Of a DNA stretch of 64,000 bases, positions 28,969 to 37,088 are shown one piece after another; the first letter of the stretch is position 1; each line of letters begins with the position of its first letter. The stretch is from Sphingomonas faeni (GTDB taxonomy: Bacteria > Pseudomonadota > Alphaproteobacteria > Sphingomonadales > Sphingomonadaceae). The position numbers and the translations under genes are program-made. The stretch is from contig NZ_JALPNF010000004.1 of assembly GCF_023195535.1 (NCBI RefSeq), forward strand, positions 211,777-275,776, in the 5' to 3' direction. Below the pieces are notes generated by a model. It ran no database searches and was not told where the DNA came from. It worked only from the letters and a program-made list of their open reading frames with translations.

Positions 28969-28991
28969 GTCGGGCGGCGCACCCGCCCGAC
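28969..28991. terminator. GC-rich hairpin between convergent genes
   Basis: GTCGGGCGG-CGCAC-CCGCCCGAC, a 9-bp perfect stem between nadA (+) and the small gene at 29005 (-). It lacks a T-run. Confidence 0.4.
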
Positions 28992-29004
28992 AAGCGGTCG
29001 ACCT

Positions 29005-29154
29005 TCAGGCCCTGGGAACGTCGCCGCCAAGCTGTGCGAGCGCCTGATCGATGTGGATGGCGGCAAGCGGCATCTGCAAGGCATCGGCCAGCGCGAGCGC
29101 CTCATCCAGCAAGGCGTTCAAGCGTGCGACATCGGCCATCGTCTCGGTAAGCAT
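29005..29154 (-). CDS. Small acidic helical protein (unknown)
   Basis: A 49-residue ORF beginning MLTETMADVARLNALLDEAL and containing LAAIHIDQALAQLGGD. It would be a mostly helical, acidic, cytosolic protein. AAGGA sits seven bases before this ATG, which decides the start against the in-frame ATG at 29175. I do not recognise the family; similar short LDEALALAD...HIDQAL proteins seem plausible in sphingomonads. Confidence 0.5.
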   Translation of the reverse strand: MLTETMADVARLNALLDEALALADALQMPLAAIHIDQALAQLGGDVPRA

Positions 29155-29318
29155 GGTAAAGTCCTTGGAAAACATTCTTGCAACTCGCCAGTCGGCGATT
29201 TGTTCCGGGTCGGGAAAACTTTCTCGAGCCGTTGCTCGGTGGGATTTCGCTATTCCGGGCGTCTGATTTTTGGCACCGCGCTGGTACCATCGGTGAATAA
29301 TGATTTGGGGGATGTCGG

Positions 29319-30167
29319 GTGAGCGCAACTGGGCTCGAGGGGTTTGATGTCGAAGCGTTCGTCACGGCGACCCTCGCCGAAGACCTCGGGACGGTCGGCG
29401 ACATCACGTCCGCCGCGGTCATTCCCGCCGACGCCCGCTTCACCGGCGCGATGGATAGTCGCGATCCGATCGTCGTGGCTGGATTGGCGCTTGCCGAAGC
29501 CTTTTTCCGGGCGCTCGATCCCGGTGTCCGTATCGAACGTCTCGCCCAGGACGGAGAGTCGGTCGCTGCCGGTACCGATCTGCTCAGGCTCGAGGGCGCC
29601 GCACGCGCCTTGCTGACGGCCGAGCGTTCGGCGCTCAATACGGTGCAGCATCTGTCGGGTATCGCCACGATGACCCGCCGCTACGTCGACGCGATAGCGG
29701 GCACCGGCGCGATCCTGCTGGACACGCGGAAGACCATTCCCGGGCTACGCGTGCTCGAGAAATATGCGACGCGGATGGGCGGCGCGCAGAACCACAGGAT
29801 GGGGCTCTGGGACGCGGCGATGATCAAGGACAATCATGTCGCGGTGGCCGGCGGCGTCGGCGAGGCCGTACGACGCGCCAAGGTGGCGGGGATCGCGCAG
29901 ATCATCGTCGAGGTCGATCGGATCGATCAGATCGAACCCGCGATTGCGGCGGGGGCGACGCACCTGTTGCTCGACAACATGCCGCCACCGACGTTGCGCA
30001 CGGCAGTGGCGCTGGTCGGCGGACGCGTGCCTTGCGAAGCGTCGGGCGGGGTCAGCCTCGACACCATCCGGGCGATCGCCGAAACCGGCGTTACCTATGT
30101 CTCGGTCGGTCGCTTGACGCAGTCTGCACCCGCGGCGGATATAGGGCTCGATTTCACGACTGCGTGA
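29319..30167 (+). CDS. nadC: Nicotinate-nucleotide pyrophosphorylase (carboxylating)
   Basis: Converts quinolinate plus PRPP to nicotinate mononucleotide. 282 residues, with LLDTRKTIPGLRVLEKYA, MIKDNH and ITYVSVGRLT-type (VTYVSVGRLTQSAPA) signatures. GTG start; the N-terminal FVTATLAEDLGTVGDITS is canonical. Confidence 0.96.
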   Translation: MSATGLEGFDVEAFVTATLAEDLGTVGDITSAAVIPADARFTGAMDSRDPIVVAGLALAEAFFRALDPGVRIERLAQDGESVAAGTDLLRLEGAARALLTAERSALNTVQHLSGIATMTRRYVDAIAGTGAILLDTRKTIPGLRVLEKYATRMGGAQNHRMGLWDAAMIKDNHVAVAGGVGEAVRRAKVAGIAQIIVEVDRIDQIEPAIAAGATHLLLDNMPPPTLRTAVALVGGRVPCEASGGVSLDTIRAIAETGVTYVSVGRLTQSAPAADIGLDFTTA

Positions 30168-30225
30168 GTGCCGCATCCGCGCGGTATGGTGCCCGTGACT
30201 CCGCATCGGGCAGGGGACGAAGACC

Positions 30226-30708
30226 ATGAACAGGCCGCCATCGATAGTCTGGTACGAACGCCTTTATCTCGCGTCGTTCGTGTTCGGGCTCGTTGCCTCC
30301 GCGATCAGCTGGACACAACGCGCCACGATCCTTGCCGCCAATCCTATGTTGGCCGAGGCGCACTGGATCCTGCCCGTGACGCAAGCGCTCACCATCGCGA
30401 TCGCGCTGCTCATCTGGTATTTCACGGCACGCAGGCCCAGCGTGATCGCAAAATGGGTGGTCGTGGTGTTTGCCGCGTTCGGTGTGCTGAGCATCCTCCT
30501 GTCGCTGGGAACATTGGCGATGGGCCGCGCGGTCAGCGGTACGACGCTGGCACTGTCGGTTCTCGCGAACGCGCTGTACATTGCTGCTGCGGTATTGCTG
30601 TTCAAACCCGACGCACAGCGCTGGTTCGGCGAGATGCCGGAATCGGACGACGATGACGAAGGGTCCGACGCCGATGCGATCGATGAGGATACGACTTATG
30701 TTCGCTAG
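30226..30708 (+). CDS. Four-helix membrane protein, acidic tail (unknown)
   Basis: A 160-residue protein with four predicted membrane segments (about residues 13-32, 47-64, 75-97, 106-124) and a strongly acidic C-terminus (ESDDDDEGSDADAIDEDTT). No recognised family. It overlaps the RNase T2 start by 11 bases. Confidence 0.75.
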   Translation: MNRPPSIVWYERLYLASFVFGLVASAISWTQRATILAANPMLAEAHWILPVTQALTIAIALLIWYFTARRPSVIAKWVVVVFAAFGVLSILLSLGTLAMGRAVSGTTLALSVLANALYIAAAVLLFKPDAQRWFGEMPESDDDDEGSDADAIDEDTTYVR

Positions 30709-31408
30709 GATCACGCTCGTCGCGGCATTTGCGCTGCCTGCAGCAGCCCATGCTCAAGCCTATCAATGCTCGGCGCCGGCCTCGATACAGCGCGTTCGTC
30801 CCGACCTGCCGTCGGACAGCCAGCCGAAGCGCGACCTACCGATCGGCAGCTATACGCTCGCGATCACCTGGGCCCCGCAATATTGCCGCGACAACGGCGA
30901 TCGCGCAGGCTCGAAGTTTCAGTGCGGGGCGGGAAATCGGTTCGGTTTCACGCTCCACGGGCTCTGGCCCGACGGCGTCGGCAAGGAATGGCCGCAATAT
31001 TGCCGTGCGGCCGAATTCGTACCGCCCCCGGTGATCAAGGCGCACCTGTGCACGACCCCGTCCGCGCAGTTGCTGCAACACGAATGGGCGAAGCACGGCA
31101 CCTGCATGCCGGGATATCGTCCTGCCAAATACTTCGCCCAGTCCGCCGCGCTATACGGCAAGCTGCGATTTCCCGACATGGACGCGCTGTCGCGGACATC
31201 ACTGACAGCAGGGCGGTTCGCGGCGGCGATGGCAAGCCGCAATCCTGGCCTGAAGGCGGACATGATGCGCGTGACCGCCACGAAGCAAGGCTGGCTGGAC
31301 GAGGTCTGGATCTGTCTCGATCGCCGCTTCCGCTATCGCCGCTGCCCGGTGCACCAGGGTGGGCTTGCGCCAAGCGCGTCGCTCAAAATCTGGCGTGGGG
31401 CTCGATAG
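30698..31408 (+). CDS. Ribonuclease T2 family protein, secreted
   Basis: A 236-residue nuclease with a Sec signal (MFARITLVAAFALPAAAHAQ). Both catalytic blocks are present: CAS I FTLHGLWPD and CAS II HEWAKHGTC, with several cysteines for disulfides. It cleaves RNA by the 2',3'-cyclic mechanism in the periplasm or outside. The ATG at 30698 is chosen because GAGGA lies eight bases upstream. Confidence 0.92.
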   Translation: MFARITLVAAFALPAAAHAQAYQCSAPASIQRVRPDLPSDSQPKRDLPIGSYTLAITWAPQYCRDNGDRAGSKFQCGAGNRFGFTLHGLWPDGVGKEWPQYCRAAEFVPPPVIKAHLCTTPSAQLLQHEWAKHGTCMPGYRPAKYFAQSAALYGKLRFPDMDALSRTSLTAGRFAAAMASRNPGLKADMMRVTATKQGWLDEVWICLDRRFRYRRCPVHQGGLAPSASLKIWRGAR

Positions 31409-31438
31409 TCGATCGCGCAATCCGCCCCGGCGGTGACC

Positions 31439-31864
31439 TCAAATCTCGAGGGTCGTCGTCGACGGATGATGCTTGTCGAGGTGGCGCTTGATGATCCGCA
31501 GGTTGCGCGTGTTCGACCGGAAGAAGAAATCCGGGACCGCACCGACGAAGGGGATCATCCCGAGTGCCCAATCGATGCCGACATTGCCGAACATCCGTGC
31601 CATCTGAATCTTCGACATACCGATGTTGCGCGCTTCCCAGGCCATCCACGCACCGACCGCGGCCGCGATCGTGCTGCCGGCAAAGGGAATGATGTCGAGG
31701 ATCACGTCCATGCCGACCTTGCGGTTCGTGCCGGGAATCGTGAACAGACCCTCCATGACGCGCTCCATCGCCTCGACACGGCAGCGAACCGACAGAGCGT
31801 CGCGTCCCATCGGGAGCGTATCGAGGATAGATCCGGGGATCATGCGCGTCGGGCGTTGGGTCAT
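31439..31864 (-). CDS. DUF4112 protein
   Basis: A 141-residue membrane protein with the DUF4112 pattern (DIIPFAGSTIAAAVGAWMAW; GIDWALGMIPFVGAVPDFFF). Two hydrophobic hairpins are likely. Function unknown. It lies five bases downstream of the solute-binding lipoprotein gene, so they are cotranscribed. The upstream half of the open frame is antisense to that gene's 3' end and is excluded. Confidence 0.87.
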   Translation of the reverse strand: MTQRPTRMIPGSILDTLPMGRDALSVRCRVEAMERVMEGLFTIPGTNRKVGMDVILDIIPFAGSTIAAAVGAWMAWEARNIGMSKIQMARMFGNVGIDWALGMIPFVGAVPDFFFRSNTRNLRIIKRHLDKHHPSTTTLEI

Positions 31865-31869
31865 GTCTG

Positions 31870-33285
31870 TCAGTTGGTGTCGGCGCGCAATCGGTTCAAC
31901 GGGTGCCACGCTCGCGCATTGGGCTGCCACTGCTGCAGCCGGGTCGATACGAGCGACCATCGCAGCGGTCGCGCGAGCGGGATGAAGGCAACATCCGCGT
32001 TCATTGCGACATCGGCGGCGGCGATCTGTCGAGCCCGTTCCGCGAGCGTCGGTGCTTCGCGTGCGGCAGTAATTGCGGCCTGCGCGGCCTCTCCGCACAC
32101 GACACATGCCGTTGCCAGATACCAGCGCGCGCTATCATAGGGCGCGACCGCATCGACCAGCGCCAGGTCGGCGTCCGCACCCTGCGCGACGCGGTAAGGC
32201 GTGATACCGACAGCGATCAGCGATGCTGCCACCTGCGCATACAGCAAGGTGGCGCCAGGCCCGTTCGGGAGGGCGATCCGAAGCGACACGGGTCCACCAG
32301 TCCATCCGGCAACGCGTTGCCGCGCCGCGACACGACGCTCGTCCTGGGTCAGCAGCGTCCAGGCAGGGACCTGCGGCAATGCGGCCGAGTCGAGAATATC
32401 GGGAAGAAGGCGATCGGCCGTATCCCATGCCGGGGCGATCGCCGTGGTCAGCGCGGTTCGGTCGATCGCCTCTGCGACCGCCTCGCGGTTTGCGGCTTCG
32501 GCGAGGAATCCGTCGCGGCGAAGTATCGCCAGTCCGAATAGTCCGGCGGCAGGATCGACACGGATATTGGCGGGCGATATCTCGGTGGTCGCTAGCAGGG
32601 GCCAGTCGACGAAGCTGCCACCGCTGACCAAATCCGAATCGCGGTGGGCAAATCGCGCGATCGCGCGCGCCGCGCGTTCGCCGATCAACCGGACATCCTC
32701 CTCAGGCTTGATCGCGCGCTGGTCCTCCGGGTCGGCCTGGTTGGGGTCGAAGGCCGGGCGCAGCAACGGGGACCGACCGCGCGCAGCCACGCGAAAAGGC
32801 CCGCTTCCGCCGAGCGGCGTCATCCTCAGCAAACTGAGCTCGGGTTGCGCGAACAGCTTGAGCAGATCGGGACGGGGGCGGCTCAGCCTAACCTCGATCA
32901 CCTGCGGGGTCATCACGACGATCTCGTCGATCGCCGTGAGGAAGGGGGCCAGCGGGTTGCGCGAGCCCGGTGCGATCTGACGTTTCAGCGCGGCAACAAC
33001 CTGATCTGCGGTGACGGGCGTGCCATCGCCCCAATCGCCCTCGCGCAGACGGAAGATGTAGCTCATCCCGCCGTCGATCACGATCCAGCGCTCGGCCAGG
33101 CCAGGTTCGATCTGTCCGGCGGCATCGAATCGAACCAGACCTTGCGCGGTCGAATCGACGAACAGTCGGCTGGGCGTGTCGACCCGTACACGGCGGGCAT
33201 CGACGATCCTGGGCGGAGAGCCGATCGCACTGACGATCACGGCGCCGGTATCGGGTCGCCGCCGCTCGCACCCGGTCAGCGTCAT
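31870..33285 (-). CDS. Family 5-type solute-binding lipoprotein, start uncertain
   Basis: A peptide/dipeptide ABC-type solute-binding protein: FDAAGQIEPGLAERW, FRLREGDWGDGTPVTADQVV and the C-terminal DVAFIPLARPLRW fit the family. No permease or ATPase gene is nearby. A lipobox, MTLTGC, follows a hydrophobic stretch (ALFLTVCIGLG) whose codons lie directly after the CCA end of tRNA-Leu. No ATG, GTG or TTG exists between the tRNA and the Met at 33285; the next in-frame start is a GTG at 33411, upstream of the tRNA. The listed ATG would leave almost no signal peptide. Confidence 0.78.
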   Translation of the reverse strand: MTLTGCERRRPDTGAVIVSAIGSPPRIVDARRVRVDTPSRLFVDSTAQGLVRFDAAGQIEPGLAERWIVIDGGMSYIFRLREGDWGDGTPVTADQVVAALKRQIAPGSRNPLAPFLTAIDEIVVMTPQVIEVRLSRPRPDLLKLFAQPELSLLRMTPLGGSGPFRVAARGRSPLLRPAFDPNQADPEDQRAIKPEEDVRLIGERAARAIARFAHRDSDLVSGGSFVDWPLLATTEISPANIRVDPAAGLFGLAILRRDGFLAEAANREAVAEAIDRTALTTAIAPAWDTADRLLPDILDSAALPQVPAWTLLTQDERRVAARQRVAGWTGGPVSLRIALPNGPGATLLYAQVAASLIAVGITPYRVAQGADADLALVDAVAPYDSARWYLATACVVCGEAAQAAITAAREAPTLAERARQIAAADVAMNADVAFIPLARPLRWSLVSTRLQQWQPNARAWHPLNRLRADTN

Positions 33286-33323
33286 GCCGAGCCCGATGCA
33301 GACCGTTAGGAAAAGAGCCGCTC

Positions 33324-33407
33324 TGGTGCGGACGGCGGGACTCGAACCCGCACTCCTAGGGAGGGAGATTTTAAGTCTCCTGCGTCTACCGGTTTCGCCA
33401 CGTCCGC
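33324..33407 (-). tRNA. tRNA-Leu(UAA)
   Basis: An 84-base tRNA including encoded CCA. Acceptor GCGGACG pairs with CGTCCGC. The anticodon arm GACTTAAAATC gives UAA. A long variable arm (CTCCCTCCCTAGGAG) is typical of Leu. T-loop GGTTCGAGTCC. Confidence 0.95.
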
Positions 33408-33501
33408 ACACGCCCCCAACAAGACGACGCCGTCCGCCGGGTCAACCCATCGCAGGTAGAAACACGACCGATCGGCGCCGGAGCCTGACATTTATGCAGC
33501 G

Positions 33502-33780
33502 TCACACGTTCAGGCGGGCGCGCATCTCTTTACCGGGTTTGAAATAGGGAACGCGTTTTGCGTCGACCTCGACGACTTCCCCGGTACGCGGGTTACGGCC
33601 CGTTCTTGCGTCGCGCGCGCGCGTCGAAAACGCGCCGAAGCCGCGCAGTTCGACCCTTCCGTCCGCCGCCAGACGCTTCGAGATCTCGTCGAAAAACGTG
33701 CTGACGATAAGCTCGACTTCATCGGGTTGCAGGTCCGGATGCGCCTCGGCGATCCTGAGGACCAGTTCAGATCGAATCAT
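33502..33780 (-). CDS. ihfB: Integration host factor beta subunit
   Basis: A 92-residue DNA-bending HU/IHF protein. Signatures: [25 protein letters not shown] and [12 protein letters not shown] at the tip of the beta arms. It lies downstream of rpsA, matching the conserved cmk-rpsA-ihfB order. Confidence 0.95.
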   Translation of the reverse strand: MIRSELVLRIAEAHPDLQPDEVELIVSTFFDEISKRLAADGRVELRGFGAFSTRARDARTGRNPRTGEVVEVDAKRVPYFKPGKEMRARLNV

Positions 33781-33884
33781 TCGTTTTCCCGCTCATTTGG
33801 CAGTTACGCTTATTGATGTAAGTCAACTTGCGAAGCGTTAGCACTAATCTGAGCGTAGTCAAAAACCAAAGTGAGATAGTCAAT

Positions 33885-33916
33885 AAAAAGCCCGGCATGT
33901 TCGAGACATGCCGGGC
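33885..33916 (-). terminator. Rho-independent terminator of rpsA
   Basis: On the minus strand GCCCGGCATG, a 7-base loop, CATGCCGGGC, then TTTTT. It lies 24 bases after the rpsA stop and before ihfB, so ihfB probably has its own promoter. Confidence 0.9.
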
Positions 33917-33940
33917 CAATTTATCGTTAAGTCGTGAGAC

Positions 33941-35659
33941 TTACTTCTTCTCGGCGTCCGTGCGGGCCTTGAGGGCCTCGCCGAGGATGTTGCCGAGCGT
34001 CGCGCCCGAGTCGGACGACCCGTACTGTGCGACGGCCTGCTTCTCTTCCGAGATCTGCATCGCCTTGATCGAGAAGGTCGGCTTCTTCGAACGATCGAAG
34101 CCCGTCACCATCGCGTCGAACTTCTGGCCGACCTGGAAACGCTCCGGACGCTGCTCGTCGCGATCGCGACCCAGATCCGTGCGCTTGATGAAGCCGGTCG
34201 CGCCATCGTCGCCCTGCTGCACTTCGAGGCCCGCGTCGCGGACTTCGAGAACGGTGACCGTGACGATCGCGTTCTTGTTCAGCTTGTCGCCTGCTGCTGC
34301 GATGCCGCCGGCCGATGGCCCGCCGCGCTCGAGCTGCTTCATGCCGAGCGAGATACGCTCCTTCTCGGCGTCGATGTCGAGCACGACGGCCTCGACGGTC
34401 TCACCCTTGCGATGCAGGTTGAGCGCGTCCTCGCCCGAAACGCCCCAGGCGATGTCGGACATGTGGACCATGCCGTCGACGTCGTTGTCGAGGCCGATGA
34501 ACAGACCGAATTCGGTCGCGTTCTTGACTTCGCCCTCAACGGTCGAGCCGATCGGATGCGCGGCAGCGAACGCCTCCCAAGGATTGGCCTGAGCCTGCTT
34601 GAGGCCGAGCGAGATGCGACGCTTCTCGGAATCGACTTCGAGGACCATGACGTCGACTTCCTGCGAGGTCGACACGATCTTGCCCGGATGGACGTTCTTC
34701 TTGGTCCAGGACATTTCCGACACGTGGACGAGGCCTTCGATGCCCGCTTCCAGCTCGACGAACGCACCATATTCGGTGATGTTCGTGACGCGGCCGGTGA
34801 GCTTTGCGCCGACCGGATACTTGACCATCGCGCCATCCCAGGGATCGCTCTCCAGCTGCTTCATGCCGAGGCTGATGCGCTGGGTGTCCTTGTTGATGCG
34901 GATGATCTGCACCTTGACGGTGTCGCCGATGTTCAGGACTTCGCTCGGGTGACCGACGCGCTTGTAGCTGAGATCGGTGACGTGCAGCAGGCCATCGATG
35001 CCGCCGAGATCAACGAACGCACCGTAATCGGTGATGTTCTTGACGACGCCGTCGATGATCTGGCCCTCGGCCAGGCTCAGGATCAGGCCCGAACGCTGCT
35101 CTGCGCGCGTCTCTTCGAGAACGGCGCGACGCGACACGACGATGTTGCCGCGCTTGCGGTCCATCTTCAGGATCTGGAAGGGCTGGGGGATGTCCATCAG
35201 CGGCGTGACGTCGCGCACGGGGCGGATGTCGACCTGCGAGCCCGGCAGGAACGCGACGGCGCCGTTCAGGTCGACGGTGAAGCCACCCTTCACGCGGCCG
35301 AAGATCACGCCCTCGACGCGGGTCGTCTTGGAGAATTCGGTTTCCAGCTTGTCCCATGCGGCTTCGCGACGCGCACGATCGCGGCTGAGCATTGCTTCGC
35401 CGTGGACGTTCTCGACGCGGTCGACATAGACTTCGACTTCGTCGCCGACCTTCAGGTCAGCCTTCTGGCCCGGCGCTGCGAATTCGCGAAGCGGCACGCG
35501 GCCTTCCGACTTCAGACCGACGTCGATGACGGCCATGTCGTTCTCGATGCCGGTCACGGTGCCATGCACCACGCGGCCCTCGAAGCTGTCGGCGTCGCCG
35601 AGCGTTTCGTTCAGCATCGCCGCGAAATCGTCGCGGGTCGGCATTACCTGGGTTGCCAT
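33941..35659 (-). CDS. rpsA: 30S ribosomal protein S1
   Basis: A 572-residue protein of tandem S1 RNA-binding domains (repeats such as DYGAFVDLGGIDGLLHVTDL and EYGAFVELEAGIEGLVHVSE). It helps load mRNA on the ribosome. The ATG at 35659 gives the family start (MATQVMPTRDDFAAML); 61 upstream in-frame codons are excluded. Confidence 0.97.
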   Translation of the reverse strand: MATQVMPTRDDFAAMLNETLGDADSFEGRVVHGTVTGIENDMAVIDVGLKSEGRVPLREFAAPGQKADLKVGDEVEVYVDRVENVHGEAMLSRDRARREAAWDKLETEFSKTTRVEGVIFGRVKGGFTVDLNGAVAFLPGSQVDIRPVRDVTPLMDIPQPFQILKMDRKRGNIVVSRRAVLEETRAEQRSGLILSLAEGQIIDGVVKNITDYGAFVDLGGIDGLLHVTDLSYKRVGHPSEVLNIGDTVKVQIIRINKDTQRISLGMKQLESDPWDGAMVKYPVGAKLTGRVTNITEYGAFVELEAGIEGLVHVSEMSWTKKNVHPGKIVSTSQEVDVMVLEVDSEKRRISLGLKQAQANPWEAFAAAHPIGSTVEGEVKNATEFGLFIGLDNDVDGMVHMSDIAWGVSGEDALNLHRKGETVEAVVLDIDAEKERISLGMKQLERGGPSAGGIAAAGDKLNKNAIVTVTVLEVRDAGLEVQQGDDGATGFIKRTDLGRDRDEQRPERFQVGQKFDAMVTGFDRSKKPTFSIKAMQISEEKQAVAQYGSSDSGATLGNILGEALKARTDAEKK

Positions 35660-35934
35660 AGAATTCAGTAATCCTAGTCTGTTTCCGGCCAAGCGGTTGG
35701 GTCCGCTGGTCTTGGCCTTCGTTGCCGCGACGACCGAACGCCGGCGCAGCATCCGGACGGCACGAGGCGCAGAGGACGTAGACGCTGAATGCGAAAACGG
35801 CGCGTGAGACTCATAGGTCTCCGCGCCTTCCTCCACGAGCATCGCTCGCCGGACATCGCCGTATAGCCGAAACCGCCTCTCGGAGCAAGATCGACTCCGC
35901 TGCGTTAGGGGCGGTTCACCACAGGAGCGAAGAT
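35660..35934. other. rpsA leader / divergent promoter region
   Basis: 275 bases between divergent rpsA and the SemiSWEET gene. There is no supported gene. It probably holds the rpsA promoter and leader; I see no recognisable riboswitch. Confidence 0.4.
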
Positions 35935-36192
35935 TTGAACGAACGCGGCATTCTCGTGCTGGGCTGGGTCGCCACCGTGACGGCGATCGTGATGTACCTG
36001 TCGTACATCGACCAGATCATGCTGAACCTTGCGGGTCAGAAAGGATCGGTGGTCCAGCCTTTCGCGACGATGGTGAATTGCGCGCTGTGGGTGGGGTATG
36101 GGTTTCTGAAGGACAAGCGGGATTGGCCGATCGTCGTGGCGAATTTCCCGGGGGTGGTGTTCGGGGCGGTGGCGCTGGTTACTGCGCTCTAG
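35935..36192 (+). CDS. SemiSWEET sugar transporter
   Basis: An 85-residue three-helix membrane protein of the bacterial SemiSWEET family, which dimerises to move sugars. Seen: ILVLGWVATVTAIVMYLSY, then the NCALWVGYG substrate-site Asn/Trp and DWPIVVANFPGVVFG. TTG start with AGGAG seven bases ahead. It lies on the opposite strand between rpsA and cmk. Confidence 0.85.
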   Translation: MNERGILVLGWVATVTAIVMYLSYIDQIMLNLAGQKGSVVQPFATMVNCALWVGYGFLKDKRDWPIVVANFPGVVFGAVALVTAL

Positions 36193-36230
36193 GGGAGGGG
36201 GCGCCATAGGGGAGTTCCGCTCACTCCTCC

Positions 36231-36286
36231 TTGTTCTCCCGCGAAGGCGGGAGCCCAGTCTGGGTCCCCGCCTTCGCGGGGAAACA
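36231..36286. repeat. Double-hairpin repeat, CGCGAAGGCGGG-type
   Basis: CCCGCGAAGGCGGGAGCCCA and CCCCGCCTTCGCGGGG separated by the usual spacer; follows the SemiSWEET gene. Confidence 0.75.
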
Positions 36287-36321
36287 GTGTTGGTTCACGC
36301 TAGATTACCCCAACAGAGCAA

Positions 36322-36425
36322 CCACCCCGGCGAAGGCCGGGGCCCGGGTGGGGGACGTTGCTAACTGAGGGACGGACTTCGTTACTGCGACCTTTCTAAC
36401 TGGGCCCCGGCCTTCGCCGGGGTGG
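36322..36425. repeat. Inverted pair of GGCGAAGGCC repeats
   Basis: Two opposed copies (ACCCCGGCGAAGGCCGGGGC and its complement), about 35 bases apart, downstream of cmk. Convergent-gene position. Confidence 0.8.
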
Positions 36426-36448
36426 GGCCAACGGGATAGTTCTAAGCC

Positions 36449-37087
36449 TTAAACCGAAGCCGCCTTCTTCGCCCGCTGCGCCTCCACCAACGCAACCGCC
36501 CTTTGCACCGAAGCCTCGATCGACAGAAAGCTCGTATCCAGCAAAGCCGCATCCGCCGCCATCACCAGCGGCGCCGTAGACCGCCCGCTATCCCGAGCAT
36601 CCCGCGCCCGAATATCCGCCAGCACCCGATCCTTGCTCGCCGTCCCGCCTCGAGCCTGCAACTCCGCATGCCGCCGCTGCGCGCGGATATTCGGCGTAGC
36701 CTTCACGAACAGCTTCGCGTCCGCATCCGGCGCGATCACCGTGCCGATGTCGCGCCCGTCGAGGATCGCGCCACCCTCCTGCGCCGCAAACCGCTTCTGC
36801 CGGTGCAGCAACGCTGCCCGGACCAGCGGATGCGCCGACACAACCGACGCCAGCGCGCCGATATCGTCATCACGCAACGCCGGATCGCTCAACAGCGCAT
36901 CGCTGAAATCGCACGCCGCGACCGCGTCGGCTTCGGTCTCCGGATCGAGTCCCATCCGCGCCACGCTCAACGCGACCGCGCGGTACAGCAGCCCGGTATC
37001 GAGATACGGCAACCCATAATGCTTGGCCAAGGCGCGCGCGATCGTGCCCTTGCCCGATGCCGCCGGGCCGTCGACTGCGATGATCAT
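36449..37087 (-). CDS. cmk: Cytidylate kinase
   Basis: Phosphorylates CMP/dCMP. 212 residues with the P-loop VDGPAASGKGTIARALA and ILDGRDIGTVIAPDA. It starts one base after the aroA stop, so the two are cotranscribed. Confidence 0.95.
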   Translation of the reverse strand: MIIAVDGPAASGKGTIARALAKHYGLPYLDTGLLYRAVALSVARMGLDPETEADAVAACDFSDALLSDPALRDDDIGALASVVSAHPLVRAALLHRQKRFAAQEGGAILDGRDIGTVIAPDADAKLFVKATPNIRAQRRHAELQARGGTASKDRVLADIRARDARDSGRSTAPLVMAADAALLDTSFLSIEASVQRAVALVEAQRAKKAASV

Positions 37088-37088
37088 C

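Noticed and set aside
28918..29322. Plus-strand 134-codon frame between nadA and nadC
   Set aside because: No ribosome site or family pattern; it overlaps the better-supported minus-strand small ORF and a hairpin.
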